Source of the DNA: Caballeronia catudaia
GTDB taxonomy: Bacteria > Pseudomonadota > Gammaproteobacteria > Burkholderiales > Burkholderiaceae
DNA: 56,479 bases
Assembly (NCBI RefSeq): GCF_001544755.2
Contig: NZ_FCOF02000043.1
Span: 1-56,479, forward strand
Reading direction: 5' to 3'
Every line of letters begins with the position of its first letter. Position 1 is the first letter of the stretch. The translations under genes were made by a program, and so were the position numbers. The notes below the pieces were generated by a model. It ran no database searches, was not told the origin of the DNA, and saw only the letters and a program-made list of their open reading frames with translations. This document shows, piece by piece, positions 25,699 to 36,472 of this stretch.

Positions 25699-26964
25699 AT
25701 GGCTCAAGGCCCACGATGGATCTGGCCGAAATCCGGCTGCGCACGCACGTTCACGCTTCTTTTTGCGTTGCTCGGTGCAAGCGGCATGGCCCACGCGACC
25801 GTTGCCGTGCTTCAGCCCGCGCGCGAAGCCGCCGGTTCGCAGCCGCTGGAACTGACGCTGCTCTATACCGACGACGACCCGACACCCCTGACCGTCGAAC
25901 TACCGAAGCAACTCACGGTGAACCTGACCAACGGCGATCTGCCGCCCGCGCCGCTCACGCTCGCGCGCGATCCGAACGTGCCCGACCGCCTGCATCTCGC
26001 GCCCGGGCAATATCGCCGCGTGCGCTTTTCGGCGCCGTGGCCGGACTCGGCGCGCGGTACGGTGAAGATCGACCCGGTCGGTTTCGATGCATCGCCGATG
26101 CTCGTCACGATCAATCGCGGCGAATCGCAGACGCAGGTTGCGGCGGCCGAGCGGCGCGAAACACAGGCGACGACGCCCGAGCAGGTCGCGAGCGCGAGCG
26201 CCGCTGCGAACGCCGTCCCCTTGATGACATCCACCAGCGACACGATGCTCTCAGGCCGTTTTTCGACGTTCGATCCGATTTATTTCGCCGATGGCAAGAA
26301 CGGCGACAACCTCGCCAAATTCCAGTTCAGCTTCAAGTACCGTCTGCATCTGCCCGACGATCCGCGCTCTCGCGGCTTGCTGGACAATCTCTACTTCGGC
26401 TACACGCAGACGGCGATCTGGAATCTTTCCGCGGAGTCATCGCCCTTTCGCGACATCAGCTTCCAGCCGCAATTGTTCTATTACGTCGAGGACACCGGAT
26501 GGAAGAGTCCGCTCTTCACGCGCATGGGCGTTTCCGCGGGTTTCGGGCGCGAATCGAACGGCAAGAGCGGCGACGAATCCCGCTCGATCAATATCGCGTT
26601 CGTGCGTCCGACCTGGGATTTCGGTGACCTGAACGGCAATCACCTGACGCTCTCGCCGAAGTTCTACTACTACTTGTCGAAGGCCGGCAACGAGGACATC
26701 GCGGATTATCGCGGCTATGTGGACTTTCTCGTGAAGTACGGCAGCCCGGACGGCTGGCAGCTCGCGACCACGCTCCGCAAGGGCACGAAGCACTGGTACG
26801 GCAGCGTCGAGTCGCAGCTCACCTATCCGCTTGCGACGCTGATCGGCAGCGCATGGGGCGGCTATCTGTTCGCGAGTTACTTCAACGGCTACGGCGAAGA
26901 CATCCTCGACTACAACCAGCGACATCACTGGATCGCGCGAATAGGCTACAGTATCGCGCGCTGA
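25699..26964 (+). CDS. Outer-membrane phospholipase A homologue with His-to-Arg change
   Basis: The 421-residue precursor has a signal peptide (about 10-34, ending MAHA) and a roughly 150-residue N-terminal extension rich in Pro/Ala. The phospholipase A1 (PldA) beta-barrel starts near LSGRFSTFDPIYF (about 180). The active-site block reads GRESNGKSGDESRSIN: Ser286 and Asn298 align with Ser144 and Asn156 of E. coli PldA, but the position of the catalytic His142 is Arg284 (codon CGC). The C-terminus ends in strands (WIARIGYSIAR) without the usual terminal Phe. As written, it may be catalytically weak or dead. The frame is open to 25210, where it overlaps mntH; the ATG at 25699 starts the signal peptide. 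Confidence 0.82.
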   Translation: MAQGPRWIWPKSGCARTFTLLFALLGASGMAHATVAVLQPAREAAGSQPLELTLLYTDDDPTPLTVELPKQLTVNLTNGDLPPAPLTLARDPNVPDRLHLAPGQYRRVRFSAPWPDSARGTVKIDPVGFDASPMLVTINRGESQTQVAAAERRETQATTPEQVASASAAANAVPLMTSTSDTMLSGRFSTFDPIYFADGKNGDNLAKFQFSFKYRLHLPDDPRSRGLLDNLYFGYTQTAIWNLSAESSPFRDISFQPQLFYYVEDTGWKSPLFTRMGVSAGFGRESNGKSGDESRSINIAFVRPTWDFGDLNGNHLTLSPKFYYYLSKAGNEDIADYRGYVDFLVKYGSPDGWQLATTLRKGTKHWYGSVESQLTYPLATLIGSAWGGYLFASYFNGYGEDILDYNQRHHWIARIGYSIAR

Positions 26965-27036
26965 ACTTTTTTACGATTTGGACCGCCCTGTTTTCGCCCC
27001 TTTTTTCGGACGATGACGCGGTCATGAGTGAGCCCC

Positions 27037-27240
27037 ATGTCTTCGAATCTTCACGACCTTCCCGACAGCCCCTGTATCGGCGTGTGCTCCACGCTTTTCG
27101 ACGACGTGTGCAAGGGCTGCGGCCGCACGGCCGGCGAAGTGTCCAACTGGGTGTTTCTCAACGACGAGGAGAAACGCGCGATCTGGGAGCGCATCAAGCG
27201 CGAGGGCACGGCGATGCGGTTTCGGAATGACAGGCTGTAA
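27037..27240 (+). CDS. DUF1289 family small cysteine protein
   Basis: The 67-residue protein has the DUF1289 Cys pattern PCIGVC ... VCKGCGRT (four Cys, about 14-33), which probably binds a metal. It then has WVFLNDEEKRAIWERI, a helix typical of the family. A GTG three codons upstream (27028) is an alternative start. It is a cytosolic protein of unknown function that occurs widely in proteobacteria. A terminator follows immediately. Confidence 0.88.
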   Translation: MSSNLHDLPDSPCIGVCSTLFDDVCKGCGRTAGEVSNWVFLNDEEKRAIWERIKREGTAMRFRNDRL

Positions 27241-27258
27241 ACCGGCGTGTACGAACGA

Positions 27259-27284
27259 GAAAAGCCGCATACGCGGCTTTTTTC
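27259..27284. terminator. Bidirectional terminator
   Basis: Arms 27260-27268 and 27273-27281 pair with the loop ATAC. A TTTTTT run follows on the plus strand and a CTTTTC run on the minus strand. It ends both the DUF1289 gene and the converging ABC-F gene (stop at 27309). Confidence 0.88.
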
Positions 27285-27308
27285 CATTCTGCTGGCGACG
27301 CGGCGTGC

Positions 27309-28901
<1,593 letters not shown>

Positions 28902-29013
28902 GGCGCGTCCTTTTGAATGGGGTACGACGAAAAACCTGAGATTTTAGCAGCTTTTGGCGGGGCTTTCCCGCGTTTCACCCGAGGCGTGAGCTTCACGCGA
29001 CTTCATCGCGAAG

Positions 29014-29045
29014 AAAAAAGGGCGCGGCCCATGCGGCCGCGCCCC
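29014..29045 (-). terminator. Rho-independent terminator after thrC
   Basis: Arms 29035-29044 and 29020-29029 pair as a perfect 10-bp GC stem with a CATGC-type loop. On the minus strand TTTTTT follows (complement of 29014-29019). It closes the alaA-hom-thrC operon. Confidence 0.92.
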
Positions 29046-29089
29046 GTGCGCTTCGACACGCTCCGCACGAGGCGGATGCGTCTCTCGCG

Positions 29090-30535
29090 TTATGTCCGTT
29101 CGGCGACGAACGCCTTCACCACGGCCGCATCCGCGGGAACGATATCGAACCTTTGTGGCAGTTTTTCAAGTCCCACGAAGGCCGAAGGCCGTTCCGGTTC
29201 GCGATTGAGCGCCTCGCGGATGGTTTCGCCGAACTTGATCGGCTGCGCGGTTTCCAGAACGATCATCGGCACGCCGGGCTTCAGATTCTCCCGCGCGACC
29301 TTCACGCCGTCAGCGGTGTGCGTGTCGATCATCGTCTGATAGCGCCCGAACACGTCGCGGATCGTTTTCACGCGATCGTCGTGCCCGCTCTTGCCCGACA
29401 CGAAGCCGAATTGCTGCACGCGCGCGAAATCGCCGCTCGCCGCGAGATCGAAGCCGCCCTTCTCCTCGACATCGCGGAAAAGTTGCAGCACGCGCGCCGG
29501 ATCGCGGCCCAGAAGGTCGTACACGAAGCGCTCGAAATTCGACGCCTTCGAAATATCCATGCTCGGGCTGGTCGTGTGATACGTCTCCGTCGCGCCGCGC
29601 ACGCGGTACACGCCCGTCTTGAAGAACTCGTCGAGCACGTCGTTTTCGTTGGTCGCGACGACGAGCTGATCGATCGGCAGACCCATCATGCGGGCGATGT
29701 GCCCCGCGCACACGTTGCCGAAGTTGCCCGACGGCACCGTGAACGACACGCGCTCGTCGTTGCTCTTCGTCGCGGCGAAATAGCCTTTGAAGTAGTACAC
29801 GACCTGCGCGACGACGCGCGCCCAGTTGATCGAATTGACGGTGCCGATCTTGTGTTTCGCCTTGAACGCATGATCGTTCGACACGGCCTTGACGATGTCC
29901 TGGCAGTTGTCGAAATTGCCTTCGACCGCGAGATTGAAGATGTTCGGGTCCTGCAGCGAAAACATCTGCGCGGTCTGGAACGCGCTCATCTTCTTGTGCG
30001 GCGACAGCATGAACACGCGCACGCCGGCTTTGCCGCGCATCGCGTATTCGGCGGCGCTGCCGGTGTCGCCCGAGGTCGCGCCGAGTATGTTCAGTTCCTC
30101 GCCGTGCTTGGCCAGTGCGTACTCGAACAGGTTGCCGAGCAGTTGCATCGCCATGTCCTTGAAGGCGAGCGTCGGACCGTTCGACAGTTCCAGCAGCGAC
30201 AGCGTCGCGCCGTTTTCCTCGCCGAGCGTCTTCAAAGGCGTGATCTGCGCCGCGCTCTCTTCGTGACGCACGTTGCTGTACGTCTGCGCGGTGTAGGTCT
30301 TGCGCGTGAGCGAGCGCAGGTCGTCGGCGGGAATGTCGTCGCTGAACTTCGACAGCACTTCGAACGCGAGATCCGCGTAGGACAATGTGCGCCAGCCAGC
30401 GAGTTCATCGCCAGATACGCGCGGATAGTCCGCCGGCAGATACAGGCCGCCGTCCTTTGCGAGACCGCCCAGCAGGATGTCGGAAAACGTGTGGCGCTCG
30501 TTCTGGCCGGCGCCGCGCGTCGAGATGTAGTTCAT
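29090..30535 (-). CDS. thrC: Threonine synthase
   Basis: This 481-residue PLP enzyme has the N-terminal MNYISTRGAGQ, the cofactor lysine in GPTLAFKDMAMQLLG (about 113-127) and GATSGDTGSAAEYAM (about 155). The length matches the longer bacterial and yeast-type synthases. It converts O-phosphohomoserine to threonine in the cytosol. Its start lies 15 bases after the hom stop, in the same operon, with alaA before hom. No homoserine kinase gene (thrB) is in the window. Confidence 0.95.
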   Translation of the reverse strand: MNYISTRGAGQNERHTFSDILLGGLAKDGGLYLPADYPRVSGDELAGWRTLSYADLAFEVLSKFSDDIPADDLRSLTRKTYTAQTYSNVRHEESAAQITPLKTLGEENGATLSLLELSNGPTLAFKDMAMQLLGNLFEYALAKHGEELNILGATSGDTGSAAEYAMRGKAGVRVFMLSPHKKMSAFQTAQMFSLQDPNIFNLAVEGNFDNCQDIVKAVSNDHAFKAKHKIGTVNSINWARVVAQVVYYFKGYFAATKSNDERVSFTVPSGNFGNVCAGHIARMMGLPIDQLVVATNENDVLDEFFKTGVYRVRGATETYHTTSPSMDISKASNFERFVYDLLGRDPARVLQLFRDVEEKGGFDLAASGDFARVQQFGFVSGKSGHDDRVKTIRDVFGRYQTMIDTHTADGVKVARENLKPGVPMIVLETAQPIKFGETIREALNREPERPSAFVGLEKLPQRFDIVPADAAVVKAFVAERT

Positions 30536-30550
30536 CGTGCTAACCCGTGC

Positions 30551-31873
30551 TTAGTTGAGCGCTTCCATGCGCAGCTTCGTCACCTTCGAGACGACCGTGG
30601 AGAGCGCTTCGATTTCCGCGATCGCCGCGTTCACGTTCTTCTCCAGCGTCTCGTGCGTGATGAGGATGATGTCCGTTTCGCCCTTGTTCGCGCCGTCGAC
30701 CTCTTCCGATTCCTTTTGCAGCAACGCGTCGATCGAAATGGCCTTGTCGGCGAGAATGCGCGTGATATTCGCCAAAACGCCCGTCACGTCCGCCACGCGC
30801 AGGCGCAGGTAGTAACCGCTCGTCACTTCGTCGATCGGCAGGATCGGCGTGTTCGACAGGCTGTCCGGCTGGAACGCCAGATGCGGCACGCGATGCTCCG
30901 GGTCGGCCGTATGCAGACGCGTCACGTCGACGAGATCGGCGACGACCGCCGACGCCGTCGGTTCCGCGCCCGCGCCCTTGCCGTAGTAAAGCGTGGTGCC
31001 GACCGCATCGCCGTGCACGACGACCGCGTTCATCGCGCCTTCCACGTTCGCGAGCAGGCGTTTTGCCGGGATCAGCGTCGGATGCGTGCGCAATTCGATG
31101 CCCTTCTCCGTGCGCCGCGCGATGCCGAGCAGCTTGATCCGATAGCCGAGATCCTCGGCGTAGCGAATGTCGATGGCCGCGAGCTTGCTGATGCCTTCCA
31201 CGTAGGCGCGATCGAACTGCACCGGCACGCCGAATGCGATCGCGCTCATGATCGTGACCTTGTGCGCGGCGTCCACGCCTTCGATGTCGAAGGTCGGATC
31301 GGCTTCGGCGTAACCGAGTTCTTGCGCGGCCTTCAATGCGGTCGCGAAGTCGAGCCCGCGGTCGCGCATCTCGGAGAGGATGTAGTTCGTCGTGCCGTTG
31401 ATGATGCCCGCGATGTACTGGATCTGGTTCGCCGTCAGCCCTTCGCGCAGCGCCTTGATGATCGGAATGCCGCCTGCCACCGCCGCTTCGAACGCGACCA
31501 TCACGCCCTTCGCGCGCGCGGCTTCGAAGATCTCAGTGCCGTGCACCGCGAGCAGCGCCTTGTTGGCCGTCACCACGTGCTTGCCGTTCGCGATCGCGCG
31601 CAGCACGAGTTCGCGTGCGAAGCCCGTGCCGCCGATCATTTCGCACACGATGTCGATGGAAGGATCGTCGACGACCGCGTTGAAGTCGTCCGTGACGGCG
31701 ATGCCCTGGGTAGCGGCGGCCTCGGCCTTCGCCGGCGTGCGCACCGCGACGCGCGCGATTTCGATGCCGCGTCCCGCGCGTCGTTTGATTTCTTCCTGGT
31801 TACGGCGCAGCACCGTGAAGGTGCCGCTGCCGACCGTGCCGAAGCCCAAGAGTCCTACTTTGATCGGTTCCAT
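30551..31873 (-). CDS. hom: Homoserine dehydrogenase
   Basis: The 440-residue protein has an N-terminal NAD(P) site (GLLGFGTVGSGTF, about 8-20), the catalytic domain with GIINGTTNYILSEM (about 160) and EADPTFDIEGVDAAHK (about 190-206, with the catalytic Asp/Lys), and a C-terminal ACT domain (about 350-430) that normally gives threonine feedback inhibition. It reduces aspartate semialdehyde to homoserine. It is the second gene of the alaA-hom-thrC operon, 24 bases after alaA. Confidence 0.96.
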   Translation of the reverse strand: MEPIKVGLLGFGTVGSGTFTVLRRNQEEIKRRAGRGIEIARVAVRTPAKAEAAATQGIAVTDDFNAVVDDPSIDIVCEMIGGTGFARELVLRAIANGKHVVTANKALLAVHGTEIFEAARAKGVMVAFEAAVAGGIPIIKALREGLTANQIQYIAGIINGTTNYILSEMRDRGLDFATALKAAQELGYAEADPTFDIEGVDAAHKVTIMSAIAFGVPVQFDRAYVEGISKLAAIDIRYAEDLGYRIKLLGIARRTEKGIELRTHPTLIPAKRLLANVEGAMNAVVVHGDAVGTTLYYGKGAGAEPTASAVVADLVDVTRLHTADPEHRVPHLAFQPDSLSNTPILPIDEVTSGYYLRLRVADVTGVLANITRILADKAISIDALLQKESEEVDGANKGETDIILITHETLEKNVNAAIAEIEALSTVVSKVTKLRMEALN

Positions 31874-31897
31874 GCAGCGCGAGTCTTTAAAGAGAAA

Positions 31898-33136
31898 TTA
31901 AGCGGAATGCCGTTTGCGATAACCGTCGAGGAAGCGCGCGATGCGGTTGATCGAATCCGCGAGATCGTCGACGTTCGGCAGGAAGACCACGCGGAAGTGA
32001 TCCGGCGTCGGCCAGTTGAAGCCCGTGCCCTGCACAAGTAAAACGCGTTCTTCGAGCAGCAGGTCGGTGATGAATTGCTGGTCGTCCTGAATCGGGTACA
32101 TCTTCGGATCGAGCTTCGGGAACATATACAGCGCGGCCTGCGGCTTCACGCAGGTGACGCCCGGAATGGCGGTGAGCATGTCGTACGCGAGCTCGCGCTG
32201 CTTGAAGAGACGCCCGCTCGGCACGATCAGGTCGTTGATGCTCTGATAGCCGCCGAGCGCCGTTTGAATGGCGTACTGGCCGGGCACGTTCGGGCACAGG
32301 CGCATCGACGCGAGAATGCCCAGCCCTTCCAGATAATCTTTCGCGCGGCGGCGGTTCTCTTCGATCAGCCCGGAAATCGCCATCCAGCCCGCGCGATAAC
32401 CGCACGAACGATAGCTCTTCGACAGACTGTTGAACGTGACCGTGATCACGTCCTCGGAGAGCGCGGCCATCGACGTATGCGTCTTGCCGTCGTAAATGAT
32501 CTTGTCGTAGACCTCGTCCGCGAAAATGATGAGGCCATGCTCGCGCGCGAGCGCAATCAGCTCGCGCAGCAATTCGTCCGAGTACAACGCGCCCGTTGGG
32601 TTGTTCGGGTTGATGACGACGAGCGCCTTCGTGTGCGGCGTGATCTTCGCGCGGATGTCGTCGAGATCCGGCATCCAGCCGTTGCTTTCGTCGCACATGT
32701 AGTGGCGCGGCGTGCCCGACGACAGGCTCACCGCCGCGGTCCACAGGGGGTAATCCGGCGCGGGCAGCAGCACTTCGTCGCCGTCGTTGAGCAGCGCCTG
32801 CATCGCCATGACGATGAGCTCCGACGCGCCATTGCCGATGTAGATATCGTCCAGCTCCACGCCCGCCACGCCCTTTTGCTGCGTGTAATGCATGATCGCC
32901 TTGCGCGCGGCGAACACGCCCTTCGAATCCGAATAGCCCGAGCTGCCCGGCAGATTGCGGATCATGTCCTGGATGATCTCGTCCGGCGCGTCGAAGCCGA
33001 ACGGCGCGAGATTGCCGATATTCAGCTTGATGATGCGATGGCCTTCTTCCTCGAGGCGCTTCGCATGTTCGAGCACAGGCCCGCGAATGTCGTAGCAGAC
33101 GTTTTGCAGCTTGTTGGATTTGAGAATCGGTTTCAC
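31898..33136 (-). CDS. alaA: PLP aminotransferase, AlaA-like (glutamate-pyruvate)
   Basis: The 412-residue class I aminotransferase closely follows E. coli AlaA (YfbQ): VCYDIRGPVLEHAKRLEEEG, LNIGN.APFGFDAPDEI, YIGNGASELIVMAMQALL and PAPDYPLWTAAVSLSSG. The cofactor lysine lies in FNSLSKSYRSCGYRAGW (about 240). It forms alanine from pyruvate and glutamate and can act on other amino acids. The start is GTG (33134-33136). It heads an operon with hom and thrC, which suggests a role in amino-acid supply; assignment to alanine synthesis rests on similarity. Confidence 0.87.
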   Translation of the reverse strand: MKPILKSNKLQNVCYDIRGPVLEHAKRLEEEGHRIIKLNIGNLAPFGFDAPDEIIQDMIRNLPGSSGYSDSKGVFAARKAIMHYTQQKGVAGVELDDIYIGNGASELIVMAMQALLNDGDEVLLPAPDYPLWTAAVSLSSGTPRHYMCDESNGWMPDLDDIRAKITPHTKALVVINPNNPTGALYSDELLRELIALAREHGLIIFADEVYDKIIYDGKTHTSMAALSEDVITVTFNSLSKSYRSCGYRAGWMAISGLIEENRRRAKDYLEGLGILASMRLCPNVPGQYAIQTALGGYQSINDLIVPSGRLFKQRELAYDMLTAIPGVTCVKPQAALYMFPKLDPKMYPIQDDQQFITDLLLEERVLLVQGTGFNWPTPDHFRVVFLPNVDDLADSINRIARFLDGYRKRHSA

Positions 33137-33438
33137 GGCTTGCGCTCTGGGTCTGTTGTGAATGCGGACGGGTTCTTGATGTGATCGGTGCGGCTCGGTA
33201 TTCTGCGCAGGCAGCCGCGCGCGCGGGCAGCCGACGAGCGTGATGCGAAAACCGAGAGTGATGCCTGAAGGTGGCTCGCCCGGACGACTCGCGCGTTCCC
33301 GAGCGCCGAACGATGCATTTTAGACGCCGCGCCAGGTAAGGCATGGGCGATGCGGACCGGATTGCGTGTCGGAGGCGGCTTGTGGCTGGCACGCGAGCGC
33401 AACGGGCGGCGCACGAGCAAGCCCGGCAGCCGAAAAGT

Positions 33439-33444
33439 TATAAT
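33439..33444 (+). promoter_or_regulatory. -10 box before the Mth938-type gene
   Basis: A perfect TATAAT lies 138 bases before the TTG start at 33582, inside the most AT-rich stretch of the 445-base gap 33137-33581. A convincing -35 is not visible. The rest of the gap must also hold the leftward promoter of alaA, but I see no other element in it. Confidence 0.45.
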
Positions 33445-33581
33445 TTACTGATTATGACTCAGTTCCGCAATGCACCAAAGGAACGCGGTTTTTCGTCGCG
33501 AAAGCCGGCGCAAAACGCCTGGAGCCGCCCGGAACCGATTCCTGCGCCGAGTCTTCCTCTTTCCCTTGCCGGATCACTGTT

Positions 33582-33956
33582 TTGAAACTGCACCAGGATT
33601 CCAACAGAGCGCTCAACACCATAACGAGCTACGGAGACGGTTTCGTGGCGGTCAATCTCGAAAGACACGAAGGCAGTGTGATCGTCATGCCCGAAACGCC
33701 CGTTGCGGCGTGGCCGGTGTCGGCGTTCGACGCGCTCACGCCCGAGCACTTCCAGGCGCTCGTCGAGGCGGCGCCGGAAGTCGTCATCTTCGGCAGTGGG
33801 TCGCGGCTGCGCTTTCCGCATCCGCGTCTGACCGCGCAACTCGCGAAGCATCGCATCGGTGTCGAGACGATGGATTTCGGCGCGGCGTGCCGCACCTATA
33901 ACATCCTGATGTCCGAAGGCCGCCGCGTGGCCGCCGCGCTTCTGATCGAAGCCTGA
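33582..33956 (+). CDS. Mth938-like domain protein
   Basis: The 124-residue protein starts at a TTG and shows the compact Mth938/Xcc1710 fold sequence: SYGDGFVAVN, GSVIVMPE, a hydrophobic VVIFGSGSRLRFP (about 66-78) and GVETMDFGAACRTYNILMSEGRRVAAALLIEA at the C-terminus. Family members are small soluble proteins, in bacteria often near respiratory or Sec genes; the function is unknown. No ATG in this frame would keep the first strand, so the TTG is preferred. It precedes the arn cluster but is separated from it by 341 bases. Confidence 0.87.
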   Translation: MKLHQDSNRALNTITSYGDGFVAVNLERHEGSVIVMPETPVAAWPVSAFDALTPEHFQALVEAAPEVVIFGSGSRLRFPHPRLTAQLAKHRIGVETMDFGAACRTYNILMSEGRRVAAALLIEA

Positions 33957-34035
33957 GAACACGCCTAAGGAAGCGTTAAGGAAGCGCTGGCAGACTTCCG
34001 CCGGGCCCCTATCGGCGCGCTGCTCCGAGTCAAAT

Positions 34036-34067
34036 TTGACAAAAGCCGGCCGGGCGTGCGCTACACT
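34036..34067 (+). promoter_or_regulatory. Candidate promoter for the arn cluster
   Basis: A perfect TTGACA (34036-34041) is followed by GCTACACT, giving a possible -10 (CTACAC or TACACT) at a spacing of 19-20. That is long for a sigma-70 promoter, so the call is tentative. Transcription would start near 34075 and leave a GC-rich leader of about 220 bases before arnT. The remaining part of the 341-base gap 33957-34297 shows only an 11-bp tandem duplication near 33966-33987. Confidence 0.35.
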
Positions 34068-34297
34068 CGCGCCCGCATGCGTCTTTCGCGGACGCATCGG
34101 GTGCGGCGCGGCGTAGCCGGCGGTGTCGCCGGGACGTCGATCCAGTCGCGGGCTGACGTGCGGCACAACAGCACTGGCGAACTCGCAGCGAAAATGCGTG
34201 CCTGAGCATGCGCACGACGTCTCTTCGCGCAGCCCGCATCCAACGCTCATTTCGTTTCACTAGCGCCGCGCATCGCGGCATCGGACAGGTCGACTCC

Positions 34298-35971
34298 ATG
34301 AACGATAAGCCTTCGCGGCTACCGCTCACGCATCTTTCGCTCATTCTTCTGATTCTCGCGCTCGCGATCGTCTGGTTCGCGCCGCTCGGCTACCGCCATC
34401 TGGTGCCGAGCGACGAAGGCCGCTACGCCGAAATGGCGCGCGAGATGTTCGTGACCGGAGACTGGATCACGCCGCGTTACAACGGCTACAAATACTTCGA
34501 AAAGCCGCCGCTGCAGACTTGGGCGAACGCGCTCACCTTCGCCTGGTTCGGCATCGGCGAATGGCAGGCGCGGCTCTATACGGCGCTCACGGGCTTCGCG
34601 GGCGTGCTGCTCGTCGGCTACACCGGCACGCGCGTGTTCAATGCGATGACCGGCTTCGCCGCTGCGGTCATTCTCGCGACCAGCCCGTTCTGGAATCTGC
34701 TGGGCCACTTCAACGTGCTCGACATGGGCCTGTCGTTCTGGATGGAACTGACGCTCTGCGCGCTTCTGCTCGCCCAGCGTCCCGGCCTGCCGACGCGACA
34801 AGTGCGCCTGTGGATGTGGCTCTGCTGGGCCGGCATGGGCGCGGCGGTGCTGTCGAAGGGGCTGGTCGGCCTGATCCTGCCGGGCGCGATTCTTATCCTC
34901 TATTCGCTCGTCTCGCGCGACTGGGCGCTCTGGAAAAGGCTTTATATCGGCAGCGGGCTGATCGTGTTCCTGATCGTGACGGGCCCGTGGTTCGCGCTCG
35001 TGCAGATGAAGAACCCCGAGTTCTTCAACTTCTTTTTCATCGTCCAGCAGTTCAACCGTTATCTGACGCCCGAGCAGAACCGTCCTGGCGCGTGGTACTA
35101 CTTCGTGCCCGTGCTGCTCGTCGGTTTTTTGCCGTGGCTGTCGATTGCCTTTCAGAGCGTGCGTCACGGCCTGAAAACGCCGCGTCAGCCCAACGGTTTC
35201 GCGCCGGTCACGATGCTGCTGGTCTGGTCGGCCTTCATCTTCCTGTTCTTCAGCGCGTCGCACTCGAAGTTGCTTTCGTATGTCCTGCCGATGGCGCCCG
35301 CCCTCGCGCTCGTGCTCGGGCTCTATCTGCCGTCGCTGACGAAGACGCGGTACCGCATGCATCTGGTCGGCTACGCGGTGTTTCTGATCGCGGCGGCGTT
35401 CGGCGCGATCTTCATCGGCCGCGCGGGCAACGCGAGCAACCCGAACGCGCTCTATCGCGAATTCCAGATCTGGGTGTACGCGGGCATTGCGGTGGCGTTC
35501 GTCGTGACGATCTTCGCGATCTGGCTGAACCGGCGCAGCGTGCTCGCCGGCGCGGCGGGCCTGGGCGCGGCGTGGCTGCTGCTCGGCACGATCGCGGGCT
35601 CGGGCCACGATGTCTTCGGCACGCAGAGTTCGGGCGTGAAACTCGTGCCGGCGGTGAAGGCTGCGATGGCCAAATTGCCGCCCGACACACCCTTCTATTC
35701 GATTGCGAAGCTCGATCACACGATGCCCTTCTACCTCGGCCACACGATGATCATGGTCCAGGAAGCCGACGAACTGACGTTCGGCGTGCAGACGGAGCCG
35801 CAAAAATGGGTGCCGAGCATCGACGACTGGATCAGGCGGTGGGATGCGGAACGCTATGCGCTCGCGCTGATGCCGCCGAACCGCTACGACGAGCTCGTGG
35901 CGCGCCATGTGCCCATGCAGGTCATCGCACGCGATTATCGCCGCGTGATCGTGCAAAAACCGCAGCCGTGA
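34298..35971 (+). CDS. arnT: L-Ara4N (or related) glycosyltransferase, ArnT-type
   Basis: The 557-residue membrane protein has about twelve hydrophobic helices. The N-terminal LVPSDEGRYAEMAREM (about 34) is the Asp/Glu-containing periplasmic loop of GT83/PMT-type enzymes, followed by TGDWITPRYNGYKYFEKPPL, the ArnT signature. It transfers 4-amino-4-deoxy-L-arabinose from undecaprenyl phosphate to lipid A or core LPS on the periplasmic face, lowering negative charge and binding of cationic peptides. The ATG at 34298 is used; a Met at 34208 lies outside the conserved part. In this cluster arnT comes first, unlike arnBCADTEF of E. coli. Confidence 0.9.
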   Translation: MNDKPSRLPLTHLSLILLILALAIVWFAPLGYRHLVPSDEGRYAEMAREMFVTGDWITPRYNGYKYFEKPPLQTWANALTFAWFGIGEWQARLYTALTGFAGVLLVGYTGTRVFNAMTGFAAAVILATSPFWNLLGHFNVLDMGLSFWMELTLCALLLAQRPGLPTRQVRLWMWLCWAGMGAAVLSKGLVGLILPGAILILYSLVSRDWALWKRLYIGSGLIVFLIVTGPWFALVQMKNPEFFNFFFIVQQFNRYLTPEQNRPGAWYYFVPVLLVGFLPWLSIAFQSVRHGLKTPRQPNGFAPVTMLLVWSAFIFLFFSASHSKLLSYVLPMAPALALVLGLYLPSLTKTRYRMHLVGYAVFLIAAAFGAIFIGRAGNASNPNALYREFQIWVYAGIAVAFVVTIFAIWLNRRSVLAGAAGLGAAWLLLGTIAGSGHDVFGTQSSGVKLVPAVKAAMAKLPPDTPFYSIAKLDHTMPFYLGHTMIMVQEADELTFGVQTEPQKWVPSIDDWIRRWDAERYALALMPPNRYDELVARHVPMQVIARDYRRVIVQKPQP

Positions 35972-36047
35972 GCGATATTGCGCCGCACGATCGTTCGGCA
36001 TATCGAGATGAACCGAGTATCCTTGTTCCGCATTTGAAAAACGCGCG

Positions 36048-36419
36048 ATGAACCCCATTTCCTTTATTTGCATCGTCATCGGCGTATTGTTGAACGCATG
36101 CGCCCAGCTTCTGCTCAAAGCCGGCGTGAACGCGGTGGGCCATTTCGATCTGACGGCCGCCAACATCTGGCCGGTCGGCATCAGGATCGCGACGCAGTGG
36201 CCCATCATCGGCGGGCTCGCGTGCTATGTGCTGAGCGTCGTCGTGTGGATCGTCGGGCTGTCGCGGGTGGAAGTGTCGATCGCGTATCCGATGCTCTCGC
36301 TCGGCTACGTCGTCAATGCGTTCGCGGCGTGGTATCTGTTCGGCGAAGTCTTGTCGATGCAGCGGCTCGTCGGAATCAGCATCATTCTCGTGGGCGTCGT
36401 GGTGCTCGCACGCGGCTAG
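36048..36419 (+). CDS. SMR-type flippase subunit (ArnE/ArnF-like)
   Basis: The 123-residue protein has four hydrophobic segments (about 4-22, 45-70, 75-98, 103-121) with LNACAQLLLKAGVNAVG at the start and VSIAYPMLSLGYVVNAFAAWYLFGE in the middle, typical of the small multidrug-resistance fold. In E. coli, ArnE and ArnF flip Ara4N-undecaprenyl phosphate across the inner membrane. Only one such gene is in this cluster, so it may act as a homodimer or with a partner encoded elsewhere. It lies between arnT and arnB. Confidence 0.85.
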   Translation: MNPISFICIVIGVLLNACAQLLLKAGVNAVGHFDLTAANIWPVGIRIATQWPIIGGLACYVLSVVVWIVGLSRVEVSIAYPMLSLGYVVNAFAAWYLFGEVLSMQRLVGISIILVGVVVLARG

Positions 36420-36472
36420 CGGCACGCAGTCGAACGTTCGACCGGATCAACTCATTTTTAAGCGCATAGTCC

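Noticed and set aside
29153..32041. 962-codon plus-strand open frame
   Set aside because: It runs antisense through thrC, hom and the end of alaA, whose products are clearly recognisable. It is rich in Arg, His and Ala with no motif.
33966..33987. 11-bp tandem TAAGGAAGCG repeat after the Mth938-type gene
   Set aside because: Only two imperfect copies; it is more likely slippage than a functional element.
34319..36208. 629-codon minus-strand open frame
   Set aside because: Antisense to arnT and the SMR gene. The sequence is Arg/Glu/His-rich and has no recognisable domain.
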